Shown one piece after another: positions 12,485 through 24,289 of a stretch of DNA of 64,000 nucleotides. Every line of letters begins with the position of its first letter. Position 1 is the stretch's first letter. The translations under genes and the position numbers were made by a program. The notes under the pieces are model-generated. The model did not search any database. It worked only from the letters and a program-made list of their open reading frames with translations, and had not been told where the DNA came from. Source of the stretch: Chrysemys picta bellii (Eukaryota; Chordata; Testudines; Emydidae); NCBI RefSeq assembly GCF_011386835.1, contig NC_088791.1, positions 25,084,998 to 25,148,997 of the forward strand. Direction: 5' to 3'.

Positions 12485-13213
12485 TAGGGCCCTACCAAAT
12501 TCACAGCCATGAAAAATGTGTCATGGCCCGTGAAATCTGGTCTCCCTCCTCCCTCCCCCCTTAAATCTGGTCTTTTTGTGCTTTTACCCCATACTGTACA
12601 GATTTCACAGGGGAGACCAGCGTTTCTCAAATTGGGGGTTCTGGCCCAAAAGGGAGTTTCAGGGGGATTGCGATATTGCCACCCTTACTTCTCTGCTGCC
12701 TACAGAGCTGGGTGGCTGAAGAGCGGCAGCTATTGGTCAGATGCTCAGCTCTGAAGGCAGCACCCTACCAGCAACAGCACAGACATAAGGGTGCCAATAC
12801 CATACCATGCTACCCTTACTTCTGCGCTGCTGCCTTCAGAGCTGGGCGGCCGCTGACTGAGGCAGCAGCACAGAAATAAAGGCGGAAATTCCATACCAGG
12901 CCATCCTTACTTCTGTGGTGCTGTTGGCAGTGGCTCTGCCTTCAGAGCTGGGCACTCTGCCAGCAGCCACCGCTGCCCATCTCTGAAGGCAGTCCTGCCA
13001 CCAGCAGCAGCGCAGAAGTAAGGGGAGTGGTACCGCAACCCCCCCCTACAATAACCTTGCAACCTCCCATAACTCCTTTTTTGGTCAGGATCCCTACAAT
13101 TACAGCACCATGAAATTTCAGACTTAAATAACTGAAATAATGAAATTTACAATTTTTAAAATCCTATGACCATGAAATTGACCAAAGTGGACCATGAATT
13201 TGGTAGGTCCCTA
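12485..13213. mobile_element. hAT-like MITE with 8-bp target duplication
   Basis: Inverted termini TAGGGCCCTACCAAATTCAC and CATGAATTTGGTAGGTCCCTA (one base diverged) bound a 729-bp element. It is flanked by TTTATAGG (12477-12484) and TTGATAGG (13214-13221), an 8-bp duplication with one mismatch, as expected of hAT transposition. The ends are AT-rich and end-related, with ATGAAATT motifs. The middle (about 12670-13030) repeats a GC-rich block three times, containing CCTTACTTCTG, CAGAGCTGGG and CAGCAGC. No transposase frame is present. Confidence 0.78.
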
Positions 13214-15597
13214 TTGATAGGAGAAGGAGCTACCCACCATTTTAGTTTCAGTTATTTCTTCCCATGGACCCATCCTCTCCTACAAAGCTCAGCTTTATAG
13301 GCCGAGCTGAATCACATCTCCTAGGGACTCATTATCTGCTCTTTATTGACACTGCAGCCCCAGTGATGTGCTGTGTCATTATTTATCTATGGACCATGTA
13401 GTAGCACGATATTTATATTTCCATGCCAAGGAGATCGCCATCCCTTCCATACTGAGAGTTAACTGAAGCCGCTCTCAGGTTTCCTTCAATCACTGATTAG
13501 AGATACTGGGTCACAACTATCCTTTTTCCTTCATGGCCGCAAGCAATCAGTTGCCCATTCTTTTCTGCAGTTAGAGTTATGAACATAATTATTTATAAAA
13601 ACTAATAAATGAGGCATGACTGTTACTCAAATTCAGATTTTTTCTTCTCTCATGTGATCAGCATTGGCCTTATTTCCTCCGGTGTTAGAGATCCTATTTT
13701 TCCAGCTTCCAGCAGGATTGTTTCTCTGACCAGAACTTCTAATCCCCTTCCTGCCTCCCAGTTACTCGCAGCACACACCACCATATGCATGTCCTGGAAG
13801 TGCTACCTAGACACCTCATTCCTAGCAGTTAATCAGTCTGAGAGCAGTGGAAATATTTAATGGGACAAGTTCCTAGCGGGTCCAAGCCACTTCTTAAAGC
13901 AACCTTCATTGACACACTTTATGTTTTTCCTGTGTGTTTTAATTTCCTGGTGATTTCAAGAGCTTGTTACAAGCTGTAATTCATGAATTCAAACAAAAGA
14001 TTTTTTCCTGATATGACTTTGCTTAAAAACCAATTCTGCAGCCTTTTGAAAAGTAGTCTGCATTTTTAGGCATCTATCTTGCCAAACATGACATAATAAC
14101 ATGCTTGGAAGTGGGACCTACATGCCTAAATCTTTGCAGAATCAGGGCCTTAGTGCATTGCTAGTTATTTAAGGAAGAGAGGTTTTTGTAATTTAGTTAC
14201 AATGTAAAGTTTCAGTATACACAAATGCTGGAATTAGCAGAGACTCATTTTTCAAGAAGCCCTGGGGAAGCTCAGCTGTTTGAGTTTCAGCACAGCCACA
14301 GTGACTAACACTGAAAATGACAGAGCTGATACCAATACAAAGATTTTTGATATGAAGGAATTTTCTTTATGATTTTGGAATTTAATAAAACCCTTCAATT
14401 TTATGAGTTACAGCTCCTTTAAAAAGCACCTCAAGATGTCTTCCACAGTTCAGCAGAATCTGCTTCCCAAATATATATGTATAGTACCTTGATCTTTCAC
14501 TAATATGATGACTTACTGCATGCTTGTTAGTCTTGGCTTTAGAGAAAGTCTTTTTCCTGTATTTATAAGCTTTTTACTTAGCTGTTCTAAACTTACTAAG
14601 GATTCTTTGTTCTAACAATAGTAATATATCTTTGTCACTGGTTCTGTTAATTCTAATGATTGGTCCTAGGCTGTTCCTCCCCTTCCTTTAGGAATGGTAC
14701 CTTCCAGTCTCTCCATGTGCATGAAAAGTGACAAGCATGGGTCCCCATATTTCTACTTATTGGGCCACCCTAAAGACACGGTTTGTAAACTCTGCATGTA
14801 TATTATCATTCTCTAATATGCTTTTGTTTCACGCAACTGTTTTAACTGAGGCTTTTCCTACTTTTTCTTACACGCTAGCTTGTTCAGAGGCTCCTATTAT
14901 ATTGGACTGTTCTTAATAGCTGAGAATCTAATCAACTAAAGCGAATGCCTATCTATTTTAGATCCTTAAGAATATATTTTCATTTCCTAGATGGGAGTGT
15001 AGCCCTGTAACTTCCACTGCTGCTAGTGGGAGAAGCCCGGCTATGTCCCTCTGAGAAGGTATCCTCTTGTATTTGTAACAAAGATTTACGCTATAACGAC
15101 AACTTTCCTAGAAGAGTAACTAAAGTACTTAGAAGCCGATGCCATAGTTTTACCCCTTTCTGATGGTACTTGGCTCCCCAAAATACTGTTAATTTGAAGA
15201 TGGAAGTTATATCTTGACCTAAAATAATGTTGCTGTGCTTTTGTTGCAACATTCTGTAGTAAAATTTCCCCCCCAAAAAAATACTGATTCAGACGGCACA
15301 GCTTTGCACTCAGTTTCAAGTTATTTCCTTCATAAAGCAGGTCTTACTGCATGGTTTGTTCAAAGTTACCAAATGCATAATATATAGTCACAGCCCAGAA
15401 ATGATACCTGAAAGGAAACATTTATTTTTCCTGGTTCATATTGATTGTGGTCATCAGAGAAATCTCAAAAGTAATCTCTGCTGGTACATTTAACAGTTAT
15501 GGAAGTCTCTCACATAATAACTTTGTACAACGTAATATTTTCATTAAAACTGTGGCCTACTAGCAGAACAATCTAAAACACTTCAAGCAGAAAGGTT

Positions 15598-15664
15598 GGG
15601 AACAAAGAGGGAGATTTCCAAAGGTGCCACACTGCCATTTGGGCCTTTGAAAATCTCCTCCAAA
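15598..15664. repeat. Short palindromic repeat (GGAGATTTCCAAAGG type)
   Basis: GGGAGATTTCCAAAGGTGCC is mirrored by GGGCCTTTGAAAATCTCCTC about 25 bases later. It belongs to the same loose group as 5472-5662 and 26560-26655, whose ends read GATTTTCAAAGG in one direction or the other. Confidence 0.5.
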
Positions 15665-16547
15665 TACTGTACATGGCCAACATTTCAGATCCTCTAACAA
15701 TGTTCTCACAAAATTTGCAGTCTCATTTGGGGTGAGGGGTTGTGAAGTGCAGTAGTCTGTTATTGTGCATGCAGATCAGTTACCCATCCTATTGTCCTTT
15801 GCAAATGCAGTTATCCAGTTTGTGTCCCCAAATGTGACTTTGCATCTACAAACTGATATACCCATATATTTTGCTGACACAGTTTTAGAGGCCCTTTGAA
15901 AACCATTGTACTAACAGATTTTACATTTGTATCCAGTTCTCAGATTTGTTTGAACGTCTGAGGCAGTATTGAGGGGTCTCAGTAAGGGAATTAATTTCTT
16001 AGTAGTGTGGAAATCAGAGCTGTATCATTTCACACAATCTGTTATCTCACCTCACTTCCGCTTCATGCTCATTGGCAAAGACAGTACAGGTCATCTTTCA
16101 AGATACTGAGAGGCGAGATCATGCAGACAGAGAGCTGCACTACATAGCTATATCAGATTCATCTGGTAAATCTATATTCACAAATAGAGTGAGTTAGGTG
16201 ACCTTGGCTCCACAATGAATACTATCTCATATAACCATGACTTTGCAGTGTCACACACACAAATTACTTTTTGTTGCTTTAGGTTAAGAAACATGGGAAG
16301 GAACGTTTTTCCCTCCTAAAACTGGTAGATGTTGGCATCCTCTATCAGTGTTTCTTAATTCAGTAGCACTCAGTAACTCAGCTATGGTTGCCGATGTTCT
16401 AATTATTATTTGGCCTTATTAGAACTTTTCTTGGAGTCAAAACTTGACAGAGACAGGGTGTCAGTCATCAACATAAAAAACTTTGTTGGATGGAATTTTC
16501 AGCTTCTATAACACATAGGTTTTTAAAACTTCCTGAAAATAATTTAT

Positions 16548-16663
16548 AAAAGCTCTGCTCTAGGAATTCTTTTGGGGAAGTTCTATGGCCTCTGCTATAC
16601 AGGAGGCTAGACGGGATGATCACAGTGGTCCCTTCTGCTCTTAGAATCTGTAAGTCTATGAAA
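16548..16663 (+). mobile_element. CR1 LINE 3' end
   Basis: The sequence runs TTGGGGAAGTTCTATGGCCT, then AGGAGGCTAGACGGGATGAT, CACAGTGGTCCCTTCTGCTC and finally AATCTGTAAGTCTATGAA. This is the standard 3' end of chicken-repeat-1 LINEs, including the terminal short direct repeats of the ATTCTATGA kind. Only the untranslated end remains, as usual for 5'-truncated CR1 insertions. Confidence 0.85.
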
Positions 16664-17027
16664 ATGAAAGTGAACTGAAGCTACCAGCACAGTTCACATA
16701 GTCCCTGAATAGCCATTAGGTGGTAACAACTTCCAATCACTTCTGTCTTGACCTATATTCAGACAAGGGATAGGGTTCCATTGCCTAGTCCTTCATTTAC
16801 TCAGTCCCTTCAAAAAGCAACAAGGTGTGATATCAACTGACCGTCTTAGAAGCAGAAAGCTTGCTGTGGAAATTAACTAAGAAAGTACTGCTATTTATTT
16901 TAATGTAATTAGTATTTCACTTAAACTATTTCTTAAAATCCACCTGTCTTTTCAGTTTCTATATTCAGGATATTTCAGCTTGCACATTTCTACTAGCCTA
17001 ATGAACTTTTTTTAAAATTTAATATGG

Positions 17028-17220
17028 AGATATACCTATCTCATAGAACTAGAAGGGCCCTTGAGAGGTCATTGAGTCCAGTCCCCTGCCTTCACAGCAG
17101 GACCAAGTACCATCCCTGACAAATTTTTGCCCTAGATTCCTAAATGGCCCGCTCAAGGATTGAACTCACAACCCTGGGTTTAGCAGGCCAATGTCAAACC
17201 ACTGAGCTATCCCTCCTCCC
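17028..17220 (-). mobile_element. tRNA-derived SINE of the turtle Cry type
   Basis: Read on the minus strand, the element starts with a tRNA-like head. Its pol III A box TAGCTCAGTGG lies at 17199-17209 and its B box GAGTTCAATCC at 17157-17167, with TGGCCTGCTAAACCCAGGGT between them. The body continues to a tail with AGGGGACTGGACTCAATGAC and TCTATGAGATAGGTATATC. The tail resembles a CR1-like 3' end, the usual source of the mobilising machinery for such SINEs. The family is known from tortoises and other cryptodire turtles and is the main reason for calling this window turtle. Confidence 0.85.
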
Positions 17221-17452
17221 TGTTATTAATTTAACATTAATAGCCAAGATAATAGCTTTATATTTATTTGAAAAAAAAATTCTTATTGAATACAGTATTT
17301 TTGGGGCTCATCAAAAATTGCTTGCTTAGTAAAATTGAGCTGAATCACTGACTTGCTTTAACAGTGAAATCTAAAGCTCATAACAAGTAAATTTCCTGGA
17401 CTTTTCTTACTGCATGTGTAATTATAAGATCAGCTGCCCTGATGCCCTACAA

Positions 17453-18147
17453 CAGTGGTCTCCAACCTTTTTATGCACAAGATCACTTTTTGAATTTAAG
17501 TGCAACCCAGCATCTACCCCACCCCTTCCCTGAGGCCCCACCTCTTCCCCGAGGCCCCACTCTGCTCGCTCTCCCCCACCCTCCCTCACTTTCACTGGGC
17601 TGGGGCAGGAGCTTGGGGTGCAGGAGGGGATAAGGGGTGCTGGCTCTGGGAGGGGGCTCAGGGCTGGGGTGCAGGAAGGGTGCAGGTTCCTGCCGGGCAG
17701 CACTTACCTCAGGTGGCTCCCGGTCAGTGGCGCAGTGGGGCTAAGGCAGGCTCCCTGCTTGCCCCGGGCCTACGCCACTCTTGGAAGTGGCCATCATGCC
17801 CCTGCAGCCCCTGTGGGGGGGCAGCACGTGGTTCCATACGCTGCCCCTCTCTGAAGGCACAGCCCCCGCAACTCCCATTGGCTGCAGTTCCCCACTCCCG
17901 GCCAATGGGAGCTGCGGGGGCAGTGCTTTCAGGCAGGAGCAGCGCACGGAGACCTCTGCCTCTGTCTCTCCCCCAGGGCCTCGGGGGTGTGCTGGCCGCT
18001 TCTGGGAGCAGCGCATGGCCAGGGCAGGCAGGGAGCCTGCCTTAGCCCCGCTGCGCCACCGGACTTTTAGCGGCCGGAGACCACGATCGACTGGCAGAGG
18101 CTCCAGGATCGACCAGTCGATTGCGATCGACCGGCTGGTGACCTCTG
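17453..18147. mobile_element. hAT-like MITE with perfect 8-bp duplication
   Basis: The element starts CAGTGGTCTCCAACC and ends GGTGACCTCTG, an imperfect TIR pair. Both flanks carry CCCTACAA (17445-17452 and 18148-18155), a perfect 8-bp target duplication typical of hAT elements. Near the right end are repeated GATCGAC motifs. The interior is GC-rich and contains an inverted duplication: GGCAGGCTCCCTGCTTGCCC near 17745 and GGGCAGGCAGGGAGCCTGCC near 18020 bracket about 300 bp. The long open frames inside are composition artefacts. Confidence 0.85.
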
Positions 18148-18369
18148 CCCTACAAATACCAAAAAAGTCAAGTAAGTAAATGTCCAAGTGATTAAAAACT
18201 GCTCTAGTGACTACATGTAATGTTAAAGTGTATGCCTATGCATCACAAAGTATTTTGAATCTTAGGGGGGAAAATGGCTTGATATGCTTTTTTCCCCTGG
18301 ATTTTGCTGACCAGCATCCCTTTTAAAAAACACCGTGCATTTGAATAACCAGATAAGCAGCACTGAGCC

Positions 18370-18690
18370 ACTATGCAGTATATAGACCCAAGTAACATAC
18401 ATAGAAACCAGACAGCTACGGCATAGGTGGCGAGTTTTAAGAAGGACTTGCAATGAGAGAGTGGTTGCAGGGAGGCCGTTCTAGGAAGGCTGGGCAGCAC
18501 AAAAAGCAGGCAAAGAGGACAAGCATGGGAGAAGGAGATAAATGGAGTAGACAGAAGGGAAGCAAAGACAGAGCAAAGGAGCAGAAGGAGGAACGGCAGG
18601 AGACAAGATCTGAGACGTGAGCAGGATTGAACAGTGATGGGCCTTGAAGGGGACACCCACGAGCTTGAATTTGATATGGAAAGCACATCA
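18370..18690 (-). mobile_element. L2-like LINE ORF2 C-terminus, degenerate, inverted
   Basis: Minus-strand translation gives fragments that follow the end of L2/CR1-type ORF2 in order. They are YQIQ/IKYKL near 18675, FKAHHCSIL near 18645, a run around the usual RSLRSS...LLSVPR region, then AFCAAQPS with NGLPATT (compare the family motif APRLWNSLP) near 18485, and VLLKTRHL near 18430. Frame changes and stops show it is dead. The clade is uncertain between L2 and relatives. Confidence 0.55.
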
Positions 18691-19744
18691 AAGTCAAGTT
18701 ACACCTACCCTAGATATATATGTTGGGGGCTTCTGATCCTCAGTGTGCCTTTTTTTTTTTTTAAAGTGGTGAGCCCTGAATTATCCATTGTGTAATACAT
18801 GACAAAATTAGGAAGCTATGCTGTGTGTTTGGCTGCCTGTGAGCACAAAGCTAAACACCACAGGTGTCTTCAACCACCTGAGGACTGCATGTGTCTAGTT
18901 CTTTACATGTTTAGAAGTTGTTACATTTGCATAGTACTTGGCTAATGAGTCTTGACTCGTACGGTTACATCAGATACCCATGCCTGTTGAGAGTACTAAT
19001 CAGATAATCCAGTTCATTCTTTTGAAATGCCTGTCTTATAAATCTCTAGAGCTCAGTGTTGAATGGTATTGGGAACTTGAACTGTCCCATATATCAGACA
19101 ACGATGGGAGAAGCAAAAATCAATAGGGTCATTTTGAAACAGTGCCCTTTCCTTATGCGATCACCTTGACTGAATTGAGAACATTCATTCATATTCATGC
19201 TGCATTCCCAATAGCCATCCTCTTATTTCTAGCAACACCAACTTAATTTCAGGAACTTGTGGTGTGGAAAAAAGAGGGACTAACTAAATGAATCAAAATA
19301 CTGGTTAATAAAATTGGCCTAAAACCATCAGGCAATTTGAATATGAGCTCCGAAAGGTTCTATCAGTTCTTAGACCTATGGGTAAAAACTATTCAAGGAC
19401 AAAATTCAGTATTAAAATGTGTTTTATAAACAAATCCATAGCATTTAACAAATATGTAGCAGTTGATGAGAGAGGAGAACATTCTTCAGTTGGGAAAACG
19501 AAAGGTATTTATTGTCTGACTTATGTAACAGCAAATTTTATATTTTTAAAGATTTATTGCCCTTTTATATTGGTATTTTGTATCTTTCGCTACAGAACTG
19601 AAAGCATAAAATGCCATTTGGAGAGACAGCGAGATGAGGAACATTTTCATGGGTTTTGTGGCAGTATGTCTGATCTTCCAGAGAACTGCTATAAAGCCTT
19701 TATTTTTTGAATGTACAACTCCTGGAAGATGAATTCCAAAGTCA

Positions 19745-19925
19745 AAAGAGCAGCTCCGACTGCCTCTGTGACCTTGACCAAGTTACTTAAAACACTCATC
19801 CCCATTTTACAGATGGGTGAGGCAGGTTAGATAATATTTACTTACATACCTCGTGGGTGTGTTGTGAAGATGAATTAATGCTCAAAAACACTTTAAAGAT
19901 GAAAAATTCTAATTAAAGTCTAAGT
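19745..19925 (+). repeat. MIR-type CORE-SINE copy
   Basis: CTGTGACCTTGACCAAGTTA, CCCCATTTTACAGATGGGTG, ACATACCTCGTGGGTGTGTT and GTGAAGATGAATTAATG follow the MIR core in order (CTGTGACCTTGGGCAAGTCA...ATGGGGATAATA...CCTACCTCATAGGGTTGTTG...GAGGATTAAATGA). It is diverged and ends in an ATT-rich tail that grows into the trinucleotide tract at 19926. Confidence 0.7.
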
Positions 19926-19969
19926 ATTATTAGTTATTATATTATTATTATTATTATTATTTATTATTA
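19926..19969 (+). repeat. (TTA)n microsatellite
   Basis: An imperfect ATT/TTA trinucleotide array immediately follows the MIR tail, from which it probably arose. Confidence 0.85.
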
Positions 19970-20045
19970 AAGTAGAACCTCACTAATCCACACACATCAT
20001 CATTCATATCAAAATTGGCAGTCCGTTTCCACATCTGAGCAGAGT
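19970..20045 (+). repeat. Possible pogo/Tigger-like TIR fragment
   Basis: AGTAGAACCTCACTAATCC resembles the CAGTAGAACCTC terminus of Tigger-type elements. No matching right end or TA duplication was found, so this is weak. Confidence 0.25.
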
Positions 20046-20864
20046 TTTAATAAGAGTGCTGTACAGTGAGTTCTCTTGTTACTAAGCCTTAATTATTTTT
20101 ACATAATATGCTACAGTAGATTTGCTAGTACCGTATGAAGTGTATATAATCACAGCTAAATTACAGTAAATAAAATACATGACAAACCTACCCTGGAGCT
20201 TTTATCCGTGGTTTGGTCACACAAACTGGCATCTAGACTCACCCAGTCTGTAAGGAAAAATATTGTTGTATTTGCTTGCTGTATTTCCAAGACACAAACT
20301 CAAAGCCAGAACAACTCAACTCCAATTACTGGGTAATAACCAACTAAGACCTAGTCAGCTGGGAGGAGAGAGTTCACAGAGTTCCTTCCTCTACAATAAC
20401 CTCTTCTGCACTAACTTCCTCTTTCCTTTTATAGCCTCACCCAGCTCAGCCATGTGACAGGAAGGAATCCAGTAACCCCTTACATGCTGGAGTGCCTTTT
20501 CACCTTGTCACTAGACACTTGCTGGATTTGGCAAATTAATAAGTAATTCGCAGTGGGTTACCCAGACAATAGCATAAACAAGAAAAATTATTCTTTATGT
20601 ACAGCTTAATGAGTCCCCATATTCTGGTCAAAGATGCTTTCCCTCTCCTAATCCCTCCACGCATATTGTGCAAACATGCAGACCATGACTCCTCCTCCTC
20701 AGAAAGCCCCAGCACAGCTCCTATAATAAAAGTTCTGTAGACCATGTCTCTGTAGGTCACGGAATTAGCCAACTGTAGGGGCATCTAACTTCCACCCCAT
20801 GCTGTCTCAGCTGGATGTAGGTTTTCTGGGAGGCGTTTATGTGTAGCACCTGGCAGAGTGGGGC

Positions 20865-20970
20865 CCAGTGGTCTGAATTTTCAGAAGTAACTAGTGATTT
20901 GGGGTGCCCAACTTGAGTCAACTTAAAGGGACTTGATTCTCAGAAAGTGCTGAGCACCCATCTCTATAAA
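20865..20970. repeat. Short palindromic repeat, diverged
   Basis: GTCTGAATTTTCAGAAGTAA and TTGATTCTCAGAAAGTGC with GGTGCCCAA...GAGCACCCAT between them form a loose inverted repeat like others of the GATTTTCA group in this window. Confidence 0.4.
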
Positions 20971-21051
20971 ACAGACCTCTTTCAGGTGTCTCAGGTTGGA
21001 CACTTCACACCTTTGTGCATAAAAATGGAGGCTACGTCTCTGGAAAGACAA

Positions 21052-21340
21052 TGGGCTTGTCTACGCAGTGTAGTAGTGTGCATAAGTGGGGTGTGAATTC
21101 TAATGCATATCAATGTGTTGTGCACTAACTGGCCTGTGTAGACCCTGCTGGCAAGCATTAAAAGTTCCCTAGTGTGTGTTAACATAGTATTGTTTGAAAC
21201 AGGACTGCATTAATGTGCACTAGGAAACTTTTAGCATGCAGCAGCAGGGTCCACAGGCGCCAGTTAGTGCGTAACACATTGATGTGCATTGGAATTTACA
21301 TCCCACTGATGTGCACTGCCATACCACGTAGCCAAGCCCA
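21052..21340. mobile_element. Long palindromic (foldback) MITE
   Basis: The 289-bp segment is one large imperfect hairpin with arms of about 130 bp. TGGGCTTGTCTACGC at the left mirrors ACGTAGCCAAGCCCA at the right. Further in, ATCAATGTGTT mirrors AACACATTGAT, GCACTAACTGGC mirrors GCCAGTTAGTGC, and GACCCTGCTG mirrors CAGCAGGGTC. The unpaired centre is near 21185-21210. The outer GGCTTGTCTAC/GTAGCCAAGCC resembles the Harbinger-like TIRs at 1110 and 2543, but no clean target duplication is seen. Confidence 0.7.
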
Positions 21341-22194
21341 GTGAGACAACTTACTGCTTGTCTGTACAGCTAAAGAGTGTTCACAGGTTGGGATGCAGTG
21401 TCTTGGATCCACTAGTCCACTCCACATTCTCATTTCATAATATTAGAAAAAATATTAGAAAAATAACCCCTTAGTAAAATAGTCTTTAGCAACTAGAAAC
21501 CAACAGTTTCCAAAAGCTTTGCAGAGACATGTAGGAAGTACAAGTCAAGTCAACTGGGAAGGGAAGGCTGTTTTCAAGAGTCCCAAGTGATCCTGTCTCC
21601 CCACTTTTGAAACTATCCCAATCTATTTGTGATCTTTTTCCCAACTGCTGGTTCCTGAGCCAACAGCAATGGAAGGATAGTTGAGTTCTTGACATCTGTC
21701 CTGGATCCAAATTCCATTGAAACTATAATTCTTAGCTTGAAAACCTTTCAAACAAATATACCGGTAACTATATTTTTAAAAACTCAGCAGCATGAGGTCA
21801 CTGACACTTTTTCCAATGCTATCTAGTAATTTTGAAAAACTTATTGGAACATATTGTTTGAACAAAGATGACTACAGAACATTTTATATACTGGAACAGT
21901 TTTGCAAGTGGAATTGTGTATACTACCCAGCTTTCTACATGTCTGGGCTTTCAATTAATATTTCAGTTGTACATATAAACCATGTACTGAATATGAAAAT
22001 GTTAAGATCACCCATTTACGGACTTATCTCTCATTATACTGGTCTTTTTTTGCAGGAGACTCTGTCTGACATTATAAAGAAGAATTAGAAAATCTGACAC
22101 CCTGATTAGCCGATAGCCATAATAACTAACCTGATCACAGGTGCTGCTGTGAATCTTCAATTCCCAGTATCCTAGTTCTTGAAAGGTGTTCTCT

Positions 22195-22310
22195 TAGACC
22201 CCGGTTCAGCAGTCTACCCTATTCAGCAAAGCACTTAGGCACAGACTTAAGTGCTTTGTTCAGTAGGGATGGGCTTAAACACCTTGCTTTGCTGAACTGA
22301 GTCCTTAAAT
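22195..22310. repeat. Short palindromic repeat (AGCAAAGCACTTA type)
   Basis: TTCAGCAAAGCACTTAGGCA and ACAGACTTAAGTGCTTTGTT mirror each other, and the outer parts CCCTATTCAGCAAAGC and GCTTTGCTGAACTGAGTCC do too. It is a reptile-type dispersed inverted repeat related to 9655-9750. Confidence 0.6.
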
Positions 22311-24252
22311 GGAAGTTAAGTGTGATCAGCACCTCACAGAAGGCACTCAGCACCTGGCAGGATCAGCTCATTTATTCAGCAACTCATACACTGTCCAAAC
22401 ACTGTAAGTTGAGGCTACTTTTATTCAGCAAACTATGTCCCCAATATTAACCGCATAGCTCTAAGAATGACAGCTATTTATCGACCAGTCAAAATGTGAG
22501 ACTTCCTAATGCCTATTTTAGCTGCAATAATTAATAATTTTAATATTTAAATATAATTAATGGTGTAGTATCGACCTCTTAAATTATTCACTCTACATAG
22601 AATGTTTTTTTTCATTAATGCCACGCATTTTATTAACATATGTATGAACAGTGTGGCTTAATCCTATTAATAAAAACTAATTTAAAAGTCATTATCTTTT
22701 TAAATTATACAGTCATTTGTAATATAGCTCTCCTTGCTATGCCTCAGCTCTGGGTGAGATCTGCTCTGGCTTCCAATAGCTCTTCATCCATGGTCTGGCC
22801 ACACTGAATAAAATGCTTTCCTTATTAAAGTGAATAAAGTATTATCACTTGACTAGCTCGTAGCCGGCCATGGTTAACTCATTGCCTTTACCAGACCAGG
22901 GGCTAGGAGTGTGGTCCCCTCTCTCTTTCATTGTAAAGTCCTTTGGAGTCCAGAAACCAGACAATATCCTCTTCTGGACTTGAAAAGAATTCTTCTCCTT
23001 ATTCCTTTCAAAGCTGGTCTCTTTCTAGCAATCTCTAGGTTTAAAATACACATCAGTGATTTTCAAGTTAGATTCCTAACTCTCCAAAACTCTCAGGCAG
23101 TATATAAGAATAAGGAAATCAATGGGAAGTTTGCCTATGGGCACACAAGAGGGTCCTCAGCAAGGATGTGTGGGAGACTTCCTGTCTGATCTATTTTAGG
23201 ACACATACCATTTGTATCTAAATACAGGACAAAATTAAAAGTGGCATGAAGTGAATCCAAAAGGAAGCAACATCTGGCCATTCAATAATAATAAAGAGTC
23301 TGAAAGGAGCGATGGCAATAGGGCATGAAGGGAACCGGGATGCACCTAAATGAGGCATAGAGGGAGACTCTGGGGATTTTCTACAAACTAAGTGCTCCAA
23401 GCTTTCAATGCAGCTGTCTCCTTTATCAAGCCCCTTTTCCCACCCAGGTATAATTCCACACTCACATGCCTCTTACGGACTTGAGATACCTGCAGGAGGG
23501 AGCCCTGCTTTAAGGAGCCTCATGCAGAAATTATCCACCAAACCCAATTTGAACCTTTGTCACGTATTAAAACAAAGAGAATTCCCCTGAAATCACTTTG
23601 TTCAAAAGAATTAAGATTGAACGTATTTCACCCACCAAAAAATTACAGGCAACAAAAATTCCAAACACTACCAAGTCTGTAAATGAAAAATAAAGAGATC
23701 TAGCCACGTCCTCATTGTCATATAATCCTTCCTCTCTTGCCATCATCCTACTTGACTTACACTTTCCATCTAGGTTTAGCCTTGCCCCTGCAAATATGCA
23801 ATAATATATGCACAAGTCAAAATTACTAGGAGAATATAAAAATCTTAAACCTATTTACAATATACTAGAATACTAAAACACTGCACCACTAATCAATACA
23901 AAAAGACAACACAGGATAGTTATTATAATTATCACTTATAAGGTCTGTATAAAATTAGACAAGCTTGCACCAGGACATTTGCCACACATTTCATAACACC
24001 AAACAGATCAATTATTTTATTTCTGCTCATAAAAACGTTCTTCTAGCCAACAGCACGTCATAACATAAAACCTATTGTACTCTGACAAAACTGAATGTAG
24101 TTTAGGACTACATTCCTCTCATAATCTTTACTACCAATGGCAAAGCATGAATTCAGTATCATATTTCCATATACAGACTAAAGCAAGAGGGTAAAGTTGA
24201 GGTTGCGTGGGTACTATAAACTGGGTGAGATGATAGTGTGTGAGTAGAGTAG

Positions 24253-24280
<28 letters not shown>
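24253..24280. repeat. (TA)14 microsatellite
   Basis: There are fourteen uninterrupted TA units. The run lies just upstream of the recognisable part of the Penelope-like fragment and is likely to be polymorphic. Confidence 0.9.
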
Positions 24281-24283
<3 letters not shown>

Positions 24284-24289
24284 AACAAA

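Noticed and set aside
17150..17215. A functional tRNA gene
   Set aside because: The A and B boxes belong to the SINE head. There is no clean cloverleaf with a paired acceptor stem, and the conserved SINE tail follows.
17500..18187. Open frames of 181, 148 and 132 codons on both strands
   Set aside because: All fall inside the TSD-bounded hAT-like MITE at 17453-18147. Simultaneous open frames on both strands reflect GC content, not coding.
18243..18686. A 147-codon minus-strand frame looking like a membrane protein
   Set aside because: The Leu/Ser/Phe-rich run comes from a shifted frame of an inverted LINE end. The other frames carry the LINE motifs in order.
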